Positions 1 to 8,201 of a stretch of 38,858 bases of DNA are shown here, one piece after another. Positions within the stretch are counted from its first letter, which is position 1. Each line of letters opens with the position of its first letter. The position numbers and the translations under genes were made by a program. Under the pieces are notes generated by a model. That model was not told where the DNA came from. It ran no database searches and saw only the letters and a program-made list of their open reading frames with translations. Source of the DNA: Rhodospirillales bacterium (GTDB lineage Bacteria; Pseudomonadota; Alphaproteobacteria; Rhodospirillales; Defluviicoccaceae); assembly GCA_016793925.1 (NCBI GenBank), contig JAEULH010000075.1, forward strand, positions 1 through 38,858, in the 5' to 3' direction.

Positions 1-1062
1 TTTGAAGGGATGGCAGCGCGGGTTCAAGACGGCGCGGAGCGCGCTCTCGGCGGCGACGCGGTAGTAGGGATTGGCCTGCATCTGCCCCTGATCGTCGATG
101 GCCGCGGTCCGCGGCGTGCCGTCCGCGTTCATGTCGACGACGATCGTGACCCGAAGGTCCGGGGCGTCGCGGGCTCCGGCCGGCAGGTTCCAGCACTGTT
201 CGATCTGGCGGCGGACCCCGTCGATCTCACTCATAGTCACCGGCAGGCTCGCGTCATAGGTCTCGCTGGAGTTTTTTCCCGATGCGTTGGCGGCTTCGCT
301 GCCCGCCCTGCTCTCGCCGCGGCTCGGTTCACCGGGTGCGGCCTGCCGCTTCGTCTCCAGCGACTTCAGGACTGCGGCGAAATCCATCTCCGTATCCGGC
401 TTCGGTTTGTTCGTGTCGGCCTTCGGCTTCGCCGGCTCGGGCGCTTTCGCCGGCTCCGGCTTGACCGGTTTTGTCTCCGGCTTCGCCTCCGGTTTCGGCT
501 CGGCCTTCTTCGGCTCCGCCTGGGCGACCTTGTCCGGCTCGTCAACGGGACGCGGGGGCGCCTCCACCTTCCGCTTCGGCGCGAACGCCGGCGCCGGCGC
601 AGGCTCGGCAACGGGCGCGGGTTCGGGTTGCGGCGGGGGCGCGGCCTTTTCCGGCTCGGCCTTCGTCTCCGGCTCGGCGGGCGGCGGCGGTGCCGGCTCT
701 GCCTTGGCTACGGGCGGCGGCACAGGCTCGGCCTTGGCTGCGGGCGGCGGCGGTGGCGGCGGCACAGGCTCGGCCTTGGCTACGGGCGGCGGCGGTGGTG
801 GCGGTGGTGGCGGCTGTTCGCGCTTGACCGGCTCGGGCACCCGCGCCTGCTCCGGCGGCTTCGGCTTCTCCTCCGGCTTGACCTCCATTTTTGGGCTCGG
901 CGCCGGCGGCAGGTTGCTCTTCTCGGCCACGTCGACGAGTTCGACGCTCAGCGCCGAGTCCGGCATCGGCGCCACGTCCGGGCGCGACGCCGGCAGGCCC
1001 GCCGCGGCCAGCAGCAGAATGGCGAGGTGAAAGGCAACGGAAACGAAGAGCGACCGCCGCAT
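1..1062 (-). CDS. tolA: TolA, envelope-spanning Tol-Pal protein (C-terminus cut by window edge)
   Basis: TolA links the inner-membrane TolQR motor to Pal and the outer membrane, for envelope integrity and constriction at division. The start ATG is at 1062, only 5 bases after the tolR stop. The 354 visible codons run off the left edge. Residues 7-22 form one membrane helix. A long proline/lysine/alanine/glutamate stretch follows (about 50-215) with repeated AKAEP units separated by runs of up to six prolines. The C-terminal domain begins around residue 270 with [18 protein letters not shown], typical of the TolA/TonB C-terminal fold, and reaches NPRCHPFK at the edge, so probably only a few residues are missing. 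Context (tolQ, tolR, tolA in order) makes the call firm. The linker is more proline-rich than the lysine/alanine helix of enteric TolA. Confidence 0.93.
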   Translation of the reverse strand, partial: MRRSLFVSVAFHLAILLLAAAGLPASRPDVAPMPDSALSVELVDVAEKSNLPPAPSPKMEVKPEEKPKPPEQARVPEPVKREQPPPPPPPPPPVAKAEPVPPPPPPPAAKAEPVPPPVAKAEPAPPPPAEPETKAEPEKAAPPPQPEPAPVAEPAPAPAFAPKRKVEAPPRPVDEPDKVAQAEPKKAEPKPEAKPETKPVKPEPAKAPEPAKPKADTNKPKPDTEMDFAAVLKSLETKRQAAPGEPSRGESRAGSEAANASGKNSSETYDASLPVTMSEIDGVRRQIEQCWNLPAGARDAPDLRVTIVVDMNADGTPRTAAIDDQGQMQANPYYRVAAESALRAVLNPRCHPFK

Positions 1063-1067
1063 AACCG

Positions 1068-1562
1068 TCAGCGTTTCTCCCCGCCTTTGTCGCCGGCGGC
1101 GCGGCCGGCGCTCCGACCGCCGGAACCGGCCTCGACCGGCGCCGTCAAAAGCGCGATCTTGTGGAACCCGGCCGCGTGAATCGCGCCCATCACCGCCATC
1201 ACCCGGCCGTAGTCGATGGCCTGATCGCCGCGCACGAAGATCCGCACGTCCGGGTTGTTGCCGGCGATGGCCCGAATGCGCTCCACCAGCGCGTCGATCT
1301 CGACGGGCGTGTCCTGGATGAAGACCTGCCCGCGGCGATCGACGCTCACCGACAGCGGCTCGTCCTGGCCGGCGATGGTCGATGCCTGGGTCTTCGGCAG
1401 ATCGACGCTCACCCCGACGGTGAGCAGGGGCGCGGTAATCATGAAGATGACGAGCAGCACCAGCATCACGTCGACCATCGGGGTGACGTTGATCTCTGTC
1501 ATCAACGGGGACCGCGCCCGCCCGAACGCTTCGCGTCGCCGATTGTTCAGAATCGTGGCCAT
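1068..1562 (-). CDS. tolR: TolR, Tol-Pal stator subunit (ExbD family)
   Basis: TolR is the ExbD/TolR subunit that, with TolQ, converts proton flow into movement of TolA. The protein has 164 residues. A short cytoplasmic N-terminus is followed by the family signature NVTPMVDVMLVLLVIFMIT, in which Asp31 at the head of the single membrane helix is the expected proton-carrying residue. The rest is a periplasmic domain (PLSVSVDRRGQVFIQDTPV, RIFVRGDQAIDYGRVMAVM). The ATG at 1562 is chosen because it gives the normal ExbD/TolR length and lies 5 bases after the tolQ stop. The same frame stays open upstream but only as a shadow of tolQ. The tail after the domain is Gly/Arg/Ala-rich. Confidence 0.95.
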   Translation of the reverse strand: MATILNNRRREAFGRARSPLMTEINVTPMVDVMLVLLVIFMITAPLLTVGVSVDLPKTQASTIAGQDEPLSVSVDRRGQVFIQDTPVEIDALVERIRAIAGNNPDVRIFVRGDQAIDYGRVMAVMGAIHAAGFHKIALLTAPVEAGSGGRSAGRAAGDKGGEKR

Positions 1563-1567
1563 GCCTC

Positions 1568-2296
1568 CTACCCCCGCTCCTCGATCTGGCGCGAGAGGAT
1601 GGCGAGGAACTCGCCGGCGAAACCGTTCAAGCGCCCCGAATAGCGGTCGAGATCGCGCGAGAGCTTGTTGTAGGCCAGCACCGCCGGGATCGCCGCAAGC
1701 AGGCCGAGCGCGGTGGCGAAGAGGGCCTCGGCGATGCCGGGCGCGACCACGGCAAGGCTGGTGTTCTTGGTCAGGCCGATGGCCTCGAAGCTGTTCATGA
1801 TGCCCCAGACCGTCCCGAACAGGCCGACGAAGGGCGCCGTCGAGCCGGTCGAGGCGAGGAAGGTCATGTACCGCTCGATCCGGTCGAGCTCGCGGCTGGC
1901 GGTCACCTGCATCACCCGCTCGATGCGATTCTGGACGCCCTCCCGGAAGAAGCGATCGCCCTGCGGCGCACGAACCGTCGCGCGCCGCCATTCGCGCATG
2001 GCCGCGACGAACAGCGCCGACATCGGATCCTGCGGGCTCGAGCCGATGCGGTCGTAGAGCTCGTCGATGGCGCCGCCGGACCAGAAGGCGGATTCGAAGC
2101 GGTCGGCGCGGCCGTTGAGCCGACGCAGACTGAAGGACTTCTCGAATATGATCGCCCAGCACCAGATGGACGCCGCGAGAAGCAGGAGGATCACCGACTT
2201 GACCACCCAGTCGGCGTTCCAGAACAGGCTCAGCATCGAAAGGCCGTGTGGCGCGGCAACAGCAAGCCCCGCCGCGTCGATCACGTTAGCGTCCAT
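1568..2296 (-). CDS. tolQ: TolQ, Tol-Pal proton channel subunit
   Basis: TolQ is the MotA/TolQ/ExbB-family channel protein of the Tol-Pal machine. From the ATG at 2296 it has 242 residues (MDANVIDAAG). An in-frame TTG at 2305 exists, but it sits 3 bases after the AAAGGA ribosome-binding sequence, while the ATG is 12 bases away, so the ATG is preferred. The first helix lies in WVVKSVILLLLAASIWCWAI. The two conserved channel helices are STAPFVGLFGTVWGIMNSF and the later EALFATALGLLAAIPAVLAY. These are the blocks that define the family and line the proton path. The gene follows ybgC closely, and the ybgC-tolQ-tolR-tolA order is the conserved proteobacterial arrangement. TolB and Pal presumably lie beyond the left edge. 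Confidence 0.95.
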   Translation of the reverse strand: MDANVIDAAGLAVAAPHGLSMLSLFWNADWVVKSVILLLLAASIWCWAIIFEKSFSLRRLNGRADRFESAFWSGGAIDELYDRIGSSPQDPMSALFVAAMREWRRATVRAPQGDRFFREGVQNRIERVMQVTASRELDRIERYMTFLASTGSTAPFVGLFGTVWGIMNSFEAIGLTKNTSLAVVAPGIAEALFATALGLLAAIPAVLAYNKLSRDLDRYSGRLNGFAGEFLAILSRQIEERG

Positions 2297-2305
2297 TCGT
2301 TCCAA

Positions 2306-2767
2306 TCATCCTTTGCTGAGGCACAACGTTTCGAGAGCGGCGCGGACCGCGCCCGGAAGCCGTGCCGGCCGGCCGGCACGGCCCAGGCAGGCGAGCGTGC
2401 AGTCGATCTCGACCAGAACCTCGTCGCCGCGCGCGATCGTCTGGCGGCCGTCGAAGGAAGCGCCGGCCACCCTGACCACCCGGGTGCGGACTTCAAGCGC
2501 GTCGTCGAGCCGGGCCGGCCGCGCGAACTCGACGAGGCACCGACGCAGCGCAACGAACACGTTGTGTCGCTCCAGCAGCAGGCCGTGGTCGAAGCCGACG
2601 CATCGCATCATCTCGGTTCGCGCCCGCTCGGCCAGGCGCAGGTAGCTCGTGTGGTAGACAACGCCGCCGGCATCGGTGTCCTCGTAGTAGACCCGTGCGG
2701 CGAAGATATGGACGCCATCGCGGATCCGACCCGAGGACGGCGCGGGCGCCGGGTCATCCGTCGTCAT
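2306..2767 (-). CDS. ybgC: YbgC, Tol-Pal-associated acyl-CoA thioesterase
   Basis: This is a hot-dog-fold thioesterase of the 4-hydroxybenzoyl-CoA thioesterase/YbgC family, which hydrolyses acyl-CoA and is almost always encoded with the tol genes. The protein has 153 residues from the ATG at 2767. The signature [19 protein letters not shown] contains the catalytic Asp of the DTDxxGVVYH motif. [18 protein letters not shown] follows as in the family. The start overlaps the 3' end of ruvB by 14 bases, suggesting translational coupling. The open frame extends upstream inside ruvB, but with no family similarity. Its physiological substrate in this organism cannot be read from sequence. Confidence 0.93.
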   Translation of the reverse strand: MTTDDPAPAPSSGRIRDGVHIFAARVYYEDTDAGGVVYHTSYLRLAERARTEMMRCVGFDHGLLLERHNVFVALRRCLVEFARPARLDDALEVRTRVVRVAGASFDGRQTIARGDEVLVEIDCTLACLGRAGRPARLPGAVRAALETLCLSKG

Positions 2768-3806
2768 CTTGGTCCAGCAGGTCGAGCTGAGCCGTGACGA
2801 TGGACGCCGGCAGCCCCAGGCAACGATAGCCCTCCGGCGCCAGGGCGCGGCCGCGCGGGGTCCGCATGACGAAGCCGCGCTGCAAAAGATACGGTTCGAT
2901 AACGTCCTCGATGGTGTCGCGCTGTTCCGACAACGCCGCCGCAAGCGTATCGGCGCCCACCGGACCGCCCCGATAGGTCTCGGCGATGCACCGCAGATAG
3001 CGCCGGTCCATCGCGTCCAGGCCGAAGCCATCGACCTCGAGCCGGGTGAGCGCGGAATCCGCAGCCCCCTTGTCGATGACCGCAAGCCCGGCCACGGCGG
3101 CAAAGTCGCGGACCCGGCGCAGTAGCCGCACCGCGATCCGCGGCGTCCCGCGCGATCGCCGAGCGATCTCCAGCGCGCCATCGGCGTCCAGCGGCATCGT
3201 CAGGATCCGCGCGCCGCGACGAACGATGCGGACCAGGTCTTCGGTGGCGTAGAACTCGAAGCGCAGCGGGATCCCGAACCTCTCGCGCAACGGCTTGGTA
3301 ATCAGGCCGGTGCGCGTCGTCGCGCCGACCAGGGTGAAGGGCGGCAATTCGATCCGGATCGAGCGCGCCGCCGGTCCTTCTCCGATCATCAGGTCGAGTT
3401 TCCGGTCTTCCATCGCCGGGTACAGGATTTCCTCAACGGCCGCGGAAAGCCTGTGGATTTCGTCGATGAAAAGCACGTCGCGGGGCTGCAGATTGGTCAG
3501 AATCGCGGCCAGATCGCCGGCCCGGGCGATCACCGGCCCGGAGGTCGCGCGAAAGCCGACGCCGAGCTCGCGGGCGATGATCTGCGCCAGCGTGGTCTTG
3601 CCGAGCCCCGGCGGGCCGTAGAGCAGAACGTGGTCGAGCGGCTCGTCGCGGGCGCTCGCGGCTGAGACGAAAACGCGCAGGTTCTCGCAGATCGCGCGCT
3701 GGCCGACGAAGGTGTCGAGACTGGTCGGGCGCAGCCCGGCGTCGCCATCATCGTCGTCGGCTGCGGGCGCGACGAGCCGCGGGTCCGGATCCGACGCGGC
3801 GCTCAC
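2754..3806 (-). CDS. ruvB: RuvB, Holliday junction branch-migration ATPase
   Basis: RuvB is the hexameric AAA+ motor that with RuvA drives branch migration of Holliday junctions. The 350-residue protein starts at a GTG (3806) that overlaps the ruvA stop (GTGA). Visible motifs are Walker [10 protein letters not shown] (residues 64-72), Walker [11 protein letters not shown], and the sensor/arginine-finger block [18 protein letters not shown]. The C-terminal winged-helix domain is recognisable in [15 protein letters not shown]. The acidic N-terminal extension (DDDDGDAG) is unremarkable. It is the third gene of ruvC-ruvA-ruvB and overlaps ybgC at its 3' end, joining the repair genes to the tol cluster. 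Confidence 0.97.
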   Translation of the reverse strand: MSAASDPDPRLVAPAADDDDGDAGLRPTSLDTFVGQRAICENLRVFVSAASARDEPLDHVLLYGPPGLGKTTLAQIIARELGVGFRATSGPVIARAGDLAAILTNLQPRDVLFIDEIHRLSAAVEEILYPAMEDRKLDLMIGEGPAARSIRIELPPFTLVGATTRTGLITKPLRERFGIPLRFEFYATEDLVRIVRRGARILTMPLDADGALEIARRSRGTPRIAVRLLRRVRDFAAVAGLAVIDKGAADSALTRLEVDGFGLDAMDRRYLRCIAETYRGGPVGADTLAAALSEQRDTIEDVIEPYLLQRGFVMRTPRGRALAPEGYRCLGLPASIVTAQLDLLDQDDDG

Positions 3807-4429
3807 GGGTGATGTTCCTTCGGCGCGAGCGCAGCGAGGCCGTCGGTGATCAGGATTTCCACGCTCGCTTGCGGACCGCGTCGGGCCACCGCAGCCGCGA
3901 CCGCATCCACCGCCTCGCTCGCGCTGAATCCGAGGTTGACCAGCGCCGAGACGGCCTGCCGGGTCGGCGCGGCGTCCTCGCCGACATGCGCGCCAACGCT
4001 TGCCGGACCGGCCGCGGATCCACGCGGCGCGGCCACCGCCGCATCGCGCAGCTCGCCGATGACGCGGGCGGCGAGCCTGGCGCCGATGCCGGGCGCGCGC
4101 ATGATCGCCGCGCGGTCGCCGGCGGCGATCGCACCGGCCAAGGTCTCCGCCGGGAGCGCCGAGAGGATTGCCAGCGCCGCCTTGGCGCCGACCCCCTGAA
4201 CGGTGATCAGCCGGCGAAACCAGTCGCGCTCGTCCGCCCGGGCGAAGCCGTAGAGCGCGATCGCGTCCTCGCGAACCTGGGTTTCGACCAGAAGGCTTGC
4301 GGCAGCGTGGGCGTCGAGTTCGGAGAGGGTGCGCTGGGAGCAGAACACGAGATAGCCGACGCCGCGCACGTCGATGACGGCGGCGCCCTCGCCGATGCTG
4401 TCGATGGTGCCGGTCAGCTTGGCGATCAT
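3803..4429 (-). CDS. ruvA: RuvA, Holliday junction DNA-binding subunit
   Basis: RuvA binds four-way junctions as a tetramer and loads RuvB. The 208-residue protein begins [28 protein letters not shown], the OB-fold domain I. Domain II carries the helix-hairpin-helix motifs ([17 protein letters not shown] and [18 protein letters not shown]). Domain III at the C-terminus, the RuvB-binding three-helix bundle, is seen in [19 protein letters not shown]. Its ATG overlaps the ruvC stop (ATGA) and its own stop overlaps the ruvB GTG, so the three ruv genes are almost certainly translated together. Confidence 0.96.
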   Translation of the reverse strand: MIAKLTGTIDSIGEGAAVIDVRGVGYLVFCSQRTLSELDAHAAASLLVETQVREDAIALYGFARADERDWFRRLITVQGVGAKAALAILSALPAETLAGAIAAGDRAAIMRAPGIGARLAARVIGELRDAAVAAPRGSAAGPASVGAHVGEDAAPTRQAVSALVNLGFSASEAVDAVAAAVARRGPQASVEILITDGLAALAPKEHHP

Positions 4430-4941
4430 GCCGCGCCCCCGCCGCCCACAAGCCCGCGCGCAAGTCGCAGCGCGGTCTGGCGGTGATGGGCATGGCAGAT
4501 GGCGACCGCCAGCGCGTCGGCCGCATCCTCGCTTTGCAGAGACGCGCCGGGCAAAAGGACGCCGACCATCATCTTGACCTGGTCCTTCGCCGCGTGGCCG
4601 CTTCCGACGACGGCCTTCTTGACCAGGTTCGGCAGGTACTCGCTGACGGACAGGCCGGCGCGGGCGCTGACCAGAAGCGCCGTCCCTCGCGCCTGGCCCA
4701 GCCGCAATGTCGACACGGCGTTGCGGTTGACAAAGGTCTCCTCGACCGCCGCCTCGGCGACCCCGTAGCGCGCGATCACCGCCTCGATGCCCTCGGCCAG
4801 CCTCACCAGCCGCAGCGCCAGCGGTTCTCGGGGGCTGGTCCGGACGACCCCGTCGCCGACGTGGCGCAACCGCCCGGCCTGCGTCTCGATAACGCCCCAG
4901 CCCGTCGCGCCAAGCCCGGGATCGAGGCCAAGCAGTCGCAT
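4426..4941 (-). CDS. ruvC: RuvC, Holliday junction resolvase
   Basis: RuvC is the metal-dependent endonuclease that cuts Holliday junctions symmetrically. The 171-residue length is normal for the family. The RNase H-like active site is complete: Asp7 in [17 protein letters not shown], Glu67/Glu68 in AAVEETF, and the acidic pair Asp139/Asp142 in [16 protein letters not shown]. The junction-contact segment [11 protein letters not shown] is present. It is the first of the three overlapping ruv genes and lies 34 bases after yebC, the usual alphaproteobacterial neighbour. Confidence 0.97.
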   Translation of the reverse strand: MRLLGLDPGLGATGWGVIETQAGRLRHVGDGVVRTSPREPLALRLVRLAEGIEAVIARYGVAEAAVEETFVNRNAVSTLRLGQARGTALLVSARAGLSVSEYLPNLVKKAVVGSGHAAKDQVKMMVGVLLPGASLQSEDAADALAVAICHAHHRQTALRLARGLVGGGGAA

Positions 4942-4975
4942 CTACCGCTCTCGGCAGGACGCGGCGTGCAAGCCC

Positions 4976-5719
4976 TCACGCACTCAGCCGCTCCATCACG
5001 TCGTCGGCAACCTCGAAGTTCGAGGCGACGCGCTGCACGTCGTCGTTGTCGTCGAGGACGTCGAGCAGCTTGAACAGCGTTCCCGCCGCATCCTCGTCGA
5101 CCGCCACCGTCGCCAGCGGCTTCCAGTCGAGCTCGGCCGCGGCGGCCGGACCGAAGCGCGCCTCCAGGGCATCGCGCACCGCCGACAACTCGTCCGGGAC
5201 GCAGGTGATTTCGTGGCCGCCGGACCCCGAGACGACATCGTCGGCTCCGGCTTCAAGCGCCGCCTCGAACATGGCCTCGGGCGTCGCAACCGCAGCTTCA
5301 TAGCGAACCGCGCCGATGCGCTCGAACTGGAAACTGACGGTCTCGCCGAAGGCGCCGCCGTGCTTGCCGAAGGCGGCGCGCAGTTCGCTCGCGGTGCGAT
5401 TGCGGTTGTCGGTCAGCGCCTCGACGATCAGCGCGACGCCGCCCGGACCGTAGCCCTCGTAGCGGACCTCTTCGTACTGCTGGCCGCCGTCCTCGCCGGC
5501 CCCCCGCTTGATCGCGCGCTCCATCGTGTCCTTCGGCATGTTCGCCGCCTTCGCGGCAATGATCGCCGAGCGCAAACGCGCGTTGAACTCCGGATCCGGC
5601 AGCCCCGCCCGGGCGGCGACCGTCAGCTCGCGGATCAGCTTGGTGAACGCCTTGGCGCGCTTCGCGTCCTGCGCGCCCTTGCGGTACATGATGTTCTTGA
5701 ACTGGGAGTGACCCGCCAT
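4976..5719 (-). CDS. yebC: YebC/PmpR-family protein (TACO1-like)
   Basis: This is a YebC/PmpR family protein. Members have been described as DNA-binding regulators and, more recently for some, as factors that help translation through difficult sequences. The 247-residue length is standard. The N-terminus [23 protein letters not shown] is the family hallmark (usually MAGHSKWANI), followed by the [15 protein letters not shown] and [14 protein letters not shown] blocks. The acidic C-terminal domain has [17 protein letters not shown]. Residues 6-9 (QFKN in place of KWAN) are a mild variant common in alphaproteobacteria. The ATG is at 5719 and a candidate promoter lies just upstream (5756-5784). 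ruvCAB follow closely, so yebC may lead the ruv-tol transcript. Confidence 0.95.
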   Translation of the reverse strand: MAGHSQFKNIMYRKGAQDAKRAKAFTKLIRELTVAARAGLPDPEFNARLRSAIIAAKAANMPKDTMERAIKRGAGEDGGQQYEEVRYEGYGPGGVALIVEALTDNRNRTASELRAAFGKHGGAFGETVSFQFERIGAVRYEAAVATPEAMFEAALEAGADDVVSGSGGHEITCVPDELSAVRDALEARFGPAAAAELDWKPLATVAVDEDAAGTLFKLLDVLDDNDDVQRVASNFEVADDVMERLSA

Positions 5720-5755
5720 GGCCTGCGTCGGTTTCGTTTGCCAGAGATTAGCTTA

Positions 5756-5784
5756 AATAAAGTGGCCGGTATCTTTAAGGTCTA
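5756..5784 (-). promoter_or_regulatory. Candidate sigma-70-type promoter for yebC-ruvCAB
   Basis: Reading the minus strand, TAGACC (5784-5779; 4 of 6 matches to TTGACA) is followed by a 17-base spacer and TTTATT (5761-5756; 4 of 6 to TATAAT). The yebC ATG is 36 bases further on. The segment is the most AT-rich stretch in the neighbourhood. It also contains an inverted repeat, CTTAAA (5752-5757) and TTTAAG (5774-5779), with 16 bases between, lying across the spacer, which could be an operator. Judged by eye only. Confidence 0.45.
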
Positions 5785-5863
5785 CCACATCTAGCCGCAG
5801 CGAGGTAGAGCGCACAGGCTCTCGGCCGAGCCGGGGTGCGCTTGCGCTGGGCCCTCCCGCGGC

Positions 5864-6679
5864 TCAAGCCAGGGGCCACTGCGCGACAAGGCTCCCGCCG
5901 ACGCGCAGCGGGCCGACGCGCACCGCCAGCCCGGTGGCGTCGTCGGTCTCGACGTAGACGCCGCACAGGGTCGCCGGCCCCGTCGCCGGCTCCAGCCGGC
6001 CCGCCGGCATCTTCGAAACGAAACGGCCGATGGCCGCCGCCTTCTGCATGCCGATAACGGAGTCGTAGTCGCCGCACATGCCGACATCGGTCATGTACGC
6101 CGTGCCGCCGGGAAGAATGCGCGCATCGGCAGTGGGCACATGGCTGTGGGTGCCGACGACCAGGGAGACGCGGCCGTCAAGCACATGACCCAGCGCCATC
6201 TTCTCGCTGGTCGCCTCGGCGTGGATGTCGGCGATGATGCAGTCTATCGAAGCGCCGAGGCGCTGGTTCAGCAGCGCGCGCTCGGCCGCGGCGAACGGAT
6301 CGTCGAGCGGATCCATGAACAGCCGTCCCATGACCTGAAGCACCATCAGCCGCGAACCGTTGCCGTTGGAGCAAATGTGCACGCCGACGCCGGGCGTGCC
6401 CTCCGGATAGTTCAGCGGCCGCACGACCCGCGTCTCGCGGGCGATGTAAGGGATGATCTCGCGCTGATCCCAGACGTGATTGCCGGTGGTGATGACATCG
6501 ACGCCGGCGGCGAAGAACTGTTCGCAGATCTCGCCGGTGAGCCCGAAGCCGTGGGCGGCGTTCTCTGCGTTGACGACGACGAAATCCAGCTCCAGGCGAC
6601 GGCGCAGCTCCGCCATGAGGCCGGTTACGACCTTCCGTCCGGTCCTGCCGACGACATCACCGCAGTAGAGAACCCTCAC
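5864..6679 (-). CDS. YmdB-family metallophosphoesterase
   Basis: This is a calcineurin-like metallophosphoesterase of the YmdB family (TIGR00282), related to Bacillus YmdB, which hydrolyses 2',3'-cyclic nucleotides. The protein has 271 residues. Metal-binding motifs are visible in order: MRVLYCGDVVGRTGR (Asp), VVNAENAAHG (Asn/Glu), ITTGNHVWD (Asn-His), DIHAEATSEKMALG (His) and VVGTHSHVPTADARILP (His pair), then YMTDVGMCGDYDSVIG. There is no signal peptide. The gene lies 40 bases downstream of fau on the same strand, the usual place for this family in alphaproteobacteria. The role of the alphaproteobacterial members is not well established. The family assignment is strong, the exact substrate inferred. 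Confidence 0.92.
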   Translation of the reverse strand: MRVLYCGDVVGRTGRKVVTGLMAELRRRLELDFVVVNAENAAHGFGLTGEICEQFFAAGVDVITTGNHVWDQREIIPYIARETRVVRPLNYPEGTPGVGVHICSNGNGSRLMVLQVMGRLFMDPLDDPFAAAERALLNQRLGASIDCIIADIHAEATSEKMALGHVLDGRVSLVVGTHSHVPTADARILPGGTAYMTDVGMCGDYDSVIGMQKAAAIGRFVSKMPAGRLEPATGPATLCGVYVETDDATGLAVRVGPLRVGGSLVAQWPLA

Positions 6680-6719
6680 GACGAGACCTGCACGGCTCGC
6701 CTCGAAATCGCGGCGCGGT

Positions 6720-7310
6720 TCACGGTGCGGCTCTCGTCAACGCCTGCTCGCTCAAGATCCAGTCGAGAGGCTGGTCGAGCGGACCGTGGGGCACGGCATC
6801 GAAACGCTGCGCCGCGTAGGCAATGCCGACGGCGATGATCTGCTTCGTCCGGCGCAACGTGGCGAGCGTGCGGTCGTAGTAGCCGACCCCCTGCCCGAGC
6901 CGCCAACCGGCGGCGTCGAAAGCGAGAAGCGGGACCAGGACGAGGTCGGGCCTGACCTCCTCGGCCGCGGCCGGCGGCTGCAGGGTGTCATGCTCACCCG
7001 GTTCGACCGCATCGAGCGGCGCCCATCGGCGGAAAATGAGAGGCGCGTGGCGCTCTGCCACCACGGGCAGCGCACAGACGTAGCCGCGCTCGTGCAGACG
7101 CGCGAGGAGCGGGCGGTCGTCGATCTCCGTTCCGATCGGCCAGTAGCCGGCCACGATCGCCCCCGCCGGGAGAGCGACATCGGCAAGCGCGGCGAGAAAA
7201 TGTCGGGCGGCAGCGGCAGCAGCGACCGGTCCCTCCTTCTGGTCGGCGACCAAACGCATTTTCCGCGCCCGCACACGCAGAGATCTTTTGTCTTCGTCGA
7301 GATCGACCAT
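6720..7310 (-). CDS. fau: 5-formyltetrahydrofolate cyclo-ligase
   Basis: The enzyme converts 5-formyl-THF to 5,10-methenyl-THF with ATP, recycling the stored folate form. From the ATG at 7310 the protein has 196 residues (MVDLDEDKRSLRVRARKMR). The open frame continues upstream but that part is the 6S RNA gene. Family blocks visible are IVAGYWPIGTEIDDRPLL, DLVLVPLLAFDAAGWRLGQG and the nucleotide-binding GQGVGYYDRTL. The C-terminus AVGIAYAAQRFDAVPHGPLD is typical. Its start codon lies just 8 bases past the apparent 3' end of the 6S RNA, the classical zapA-ssrS-fau arrangement, so expression is probably tied to 6S transcription and processing. No strong ribosome binding site is seen. Confidence 0.93.
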   Translation of the reverse strand: MVDLDEDKRSLRVRARKMRLVADQKEGPVAAAAAARHFLAALADVALPAGAIVAGYWPIGTEIDDRPLLARLHERGYVCALPVVAERHAPLIFRRWAPLDAVEPGEHDTLQPPAAAEEVRPDLVLVPLLAFDAAGWRLGQGVGYYDRTLATLRRTKQIIAVGIAYAAQRFDAVPHGPLDQPLDWILSEQALTRAAP

Positions 7311-7318
7311 CGCCGTCC

Positions 7319-7498
7319 GTGTCCAGAGGAGCGGATGAGCAAGCCTGCGTCCCGCGCCGGGTCGGCGGAGCCGCGATGGCCGTCGGTCGTGCAATCCTCT
7401 CCGGCCTGCGTAAGCAGGTGGGCGCCGTATCCCGAACCCGCGGGTCCGGAAGGCACAGCTCCCATTCGGATCACTGTTGGCCCGAGGGACATAGACAC
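7319..7498 (-). ncRNA. ssrS: 6S RNA (RNA polymerase-binding regulatory RNA)
   Basis: 6S RNA binds the sigma-70 holoenzyme by mimicking an open promoter. The call rests on position and sequence. It fills the 221-base gap between zapA and fau, where proteobacterial 6S is classically found. On the minus strand it contains CGGGCCAACAG, TGGGAGCTGTGCCTTCCGG, GGCGCCCACCTGCTTACGCAG and CGGCTCCG, blocks remembered from alphaproteobacterial 6S sequences. GTGTC (7498-7494) can pair with GACAC (7323-7319) to close the outer stem, giving about 180 nt, the normal length. Exact ends are estimated from that pairing. No alternative coding explanation is convincing here. Confidence 0.85.
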
Positions 7499-7531
7499 CA
7501 AACGAACCCCGCAGCGCCCGCCGCCCACAAT

Positions 7532-7894
7532 CTAGGAGGACTTCAGGCGCTCGGCAATGTCCTCGATCCGTTTCGCAAGACCGTTCAGCATCTGCGTCAG
7601 GTCTTCTTCGGTAAGACCGGCGGACAACAACCGGACCGGGTCGGAACCCGGACCCTGCACGGCCCCCTCGCCCGTAAACCGATCCAGCTCGGCGCGGGCA
7701 TCGACCAGTTCGTCGGCAACGAGCAGGCCGGCCATCAGCAGCAGCCGGGACTCGCCGACCTGGCCGACCGTCTCGGCCAGCGCCGTAACTCGGTCGCCGA
7801 GCACCTTCGCCAGATAGGCGACATGCTCCTCCTGACCGTCGTCGCAGGTTATGTCGTACGGCTTCTCGTTGAGGGAGACGTGAACGAGGCCCAC
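7532..7894 (-). CDS. zapA: ZapA, cell division protein (FtsZ-ring stabiliser)
   Basis: ZapA bundles FtsZ protofilaments. The preferred start is GTG at 7894, 4 bases after the preceding gene, giving 120 residues beginning VGLVHVSLNEKPYDITCDDG. The open frame reaches back to 7942, but that extension overlaps the upstream gene and lacks family similarity. The N-terminal globular part (VSLNEKPYDITCDDGQEEHVAYLAK) matches the ZapA beta-hairpin region, and LLLMAGLLVADELVDAR leads into the C-terminal coiled coil (LTQMLNGLAKRIEDIAERLK). The gene sits directly before 6S RNA and fau, as in most proteobacteria. Confidence 0.9.
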   Translation of the reverse strand: MGLVHVSLNEKPYDITCDDGQEEHVAYLAKVLGDRVTALAETVGQVGESRLLLMAGLLVADELVDARAELDRFTGEGAVQGPGSDPVRLLSAGLTEEDLTQMLNGLAKRIEDIAERLKSS

Positions 7895-7898
7895 GGCG

Positions 7899-8099
7899 TC
7901 AGCCGCCGAGCACGGTGCGCAGCCGCGCGATTGCGCCGTCAAGACCCTCGGCGAGCTGCTCGTTGGTCCGGTTCAGCGCGACGTTGTCGTTTCTGATCCG
8001 CTCGGCCCGGCGGGTGTGGAAGGCGCCGCGCTGGATTGCGACGGATTCCAGATCGGCGCAAGCCTCGGCCAGACGCGCGATCGCCTTTTCCAGTTCCAT
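7899..8099 (-). CDS. Small coiled-coil protein upstream of zapA (DUF4164-like)
   Basis: This is a 66-residue protein, MELEKAIARLAEACADLE at the N-terminus and GAIARLRTVLGG at the end. Heptad-like spacing of Leu, Ile and Ala suggests one helix pair forming a coiled coil. There are no membrane segments. Small proteins of this size, annotated DUF4164 or hypothetical, often precede zapA in alphaproteobacteria, so a division-associated role is plausible but is inference from position. A purine-rich GGGGAGG lies just upstream of the ATG. It is the first gene of the minus-strand run and is divergent from gap. Confidence 0.75.
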   Translation of the reverse strand: MELEKAIARLAEACADLESVAIQRGAFHTRRAERIRNDNVALNRTNEQLAEGLDGAIARLRTVLGG

Positions 8100-8201
8100 C
8101 GCCTCCCCCGCACCTCGATGCGCCGGCGGCGCTCCTCACCTTCGGCGAGGATAGGCAGCCTCCGGCGGAGCCGTCAACCGCCGCGACAGCCGGAAAAAGC
8201 C

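Noticed and set aside
10..1179. Plus-strand frame of 389 codons across tolA
   Set aside because: Highly repetitive Arg/Leu/Gly shadow of the proline-rich tolA coding strand.
2306..3181. Long version of ybgC starting inside ruvB
   Set aside because: Only the last 153 codons match the thioesterase family; the upstream part is a shadow of ruvB.
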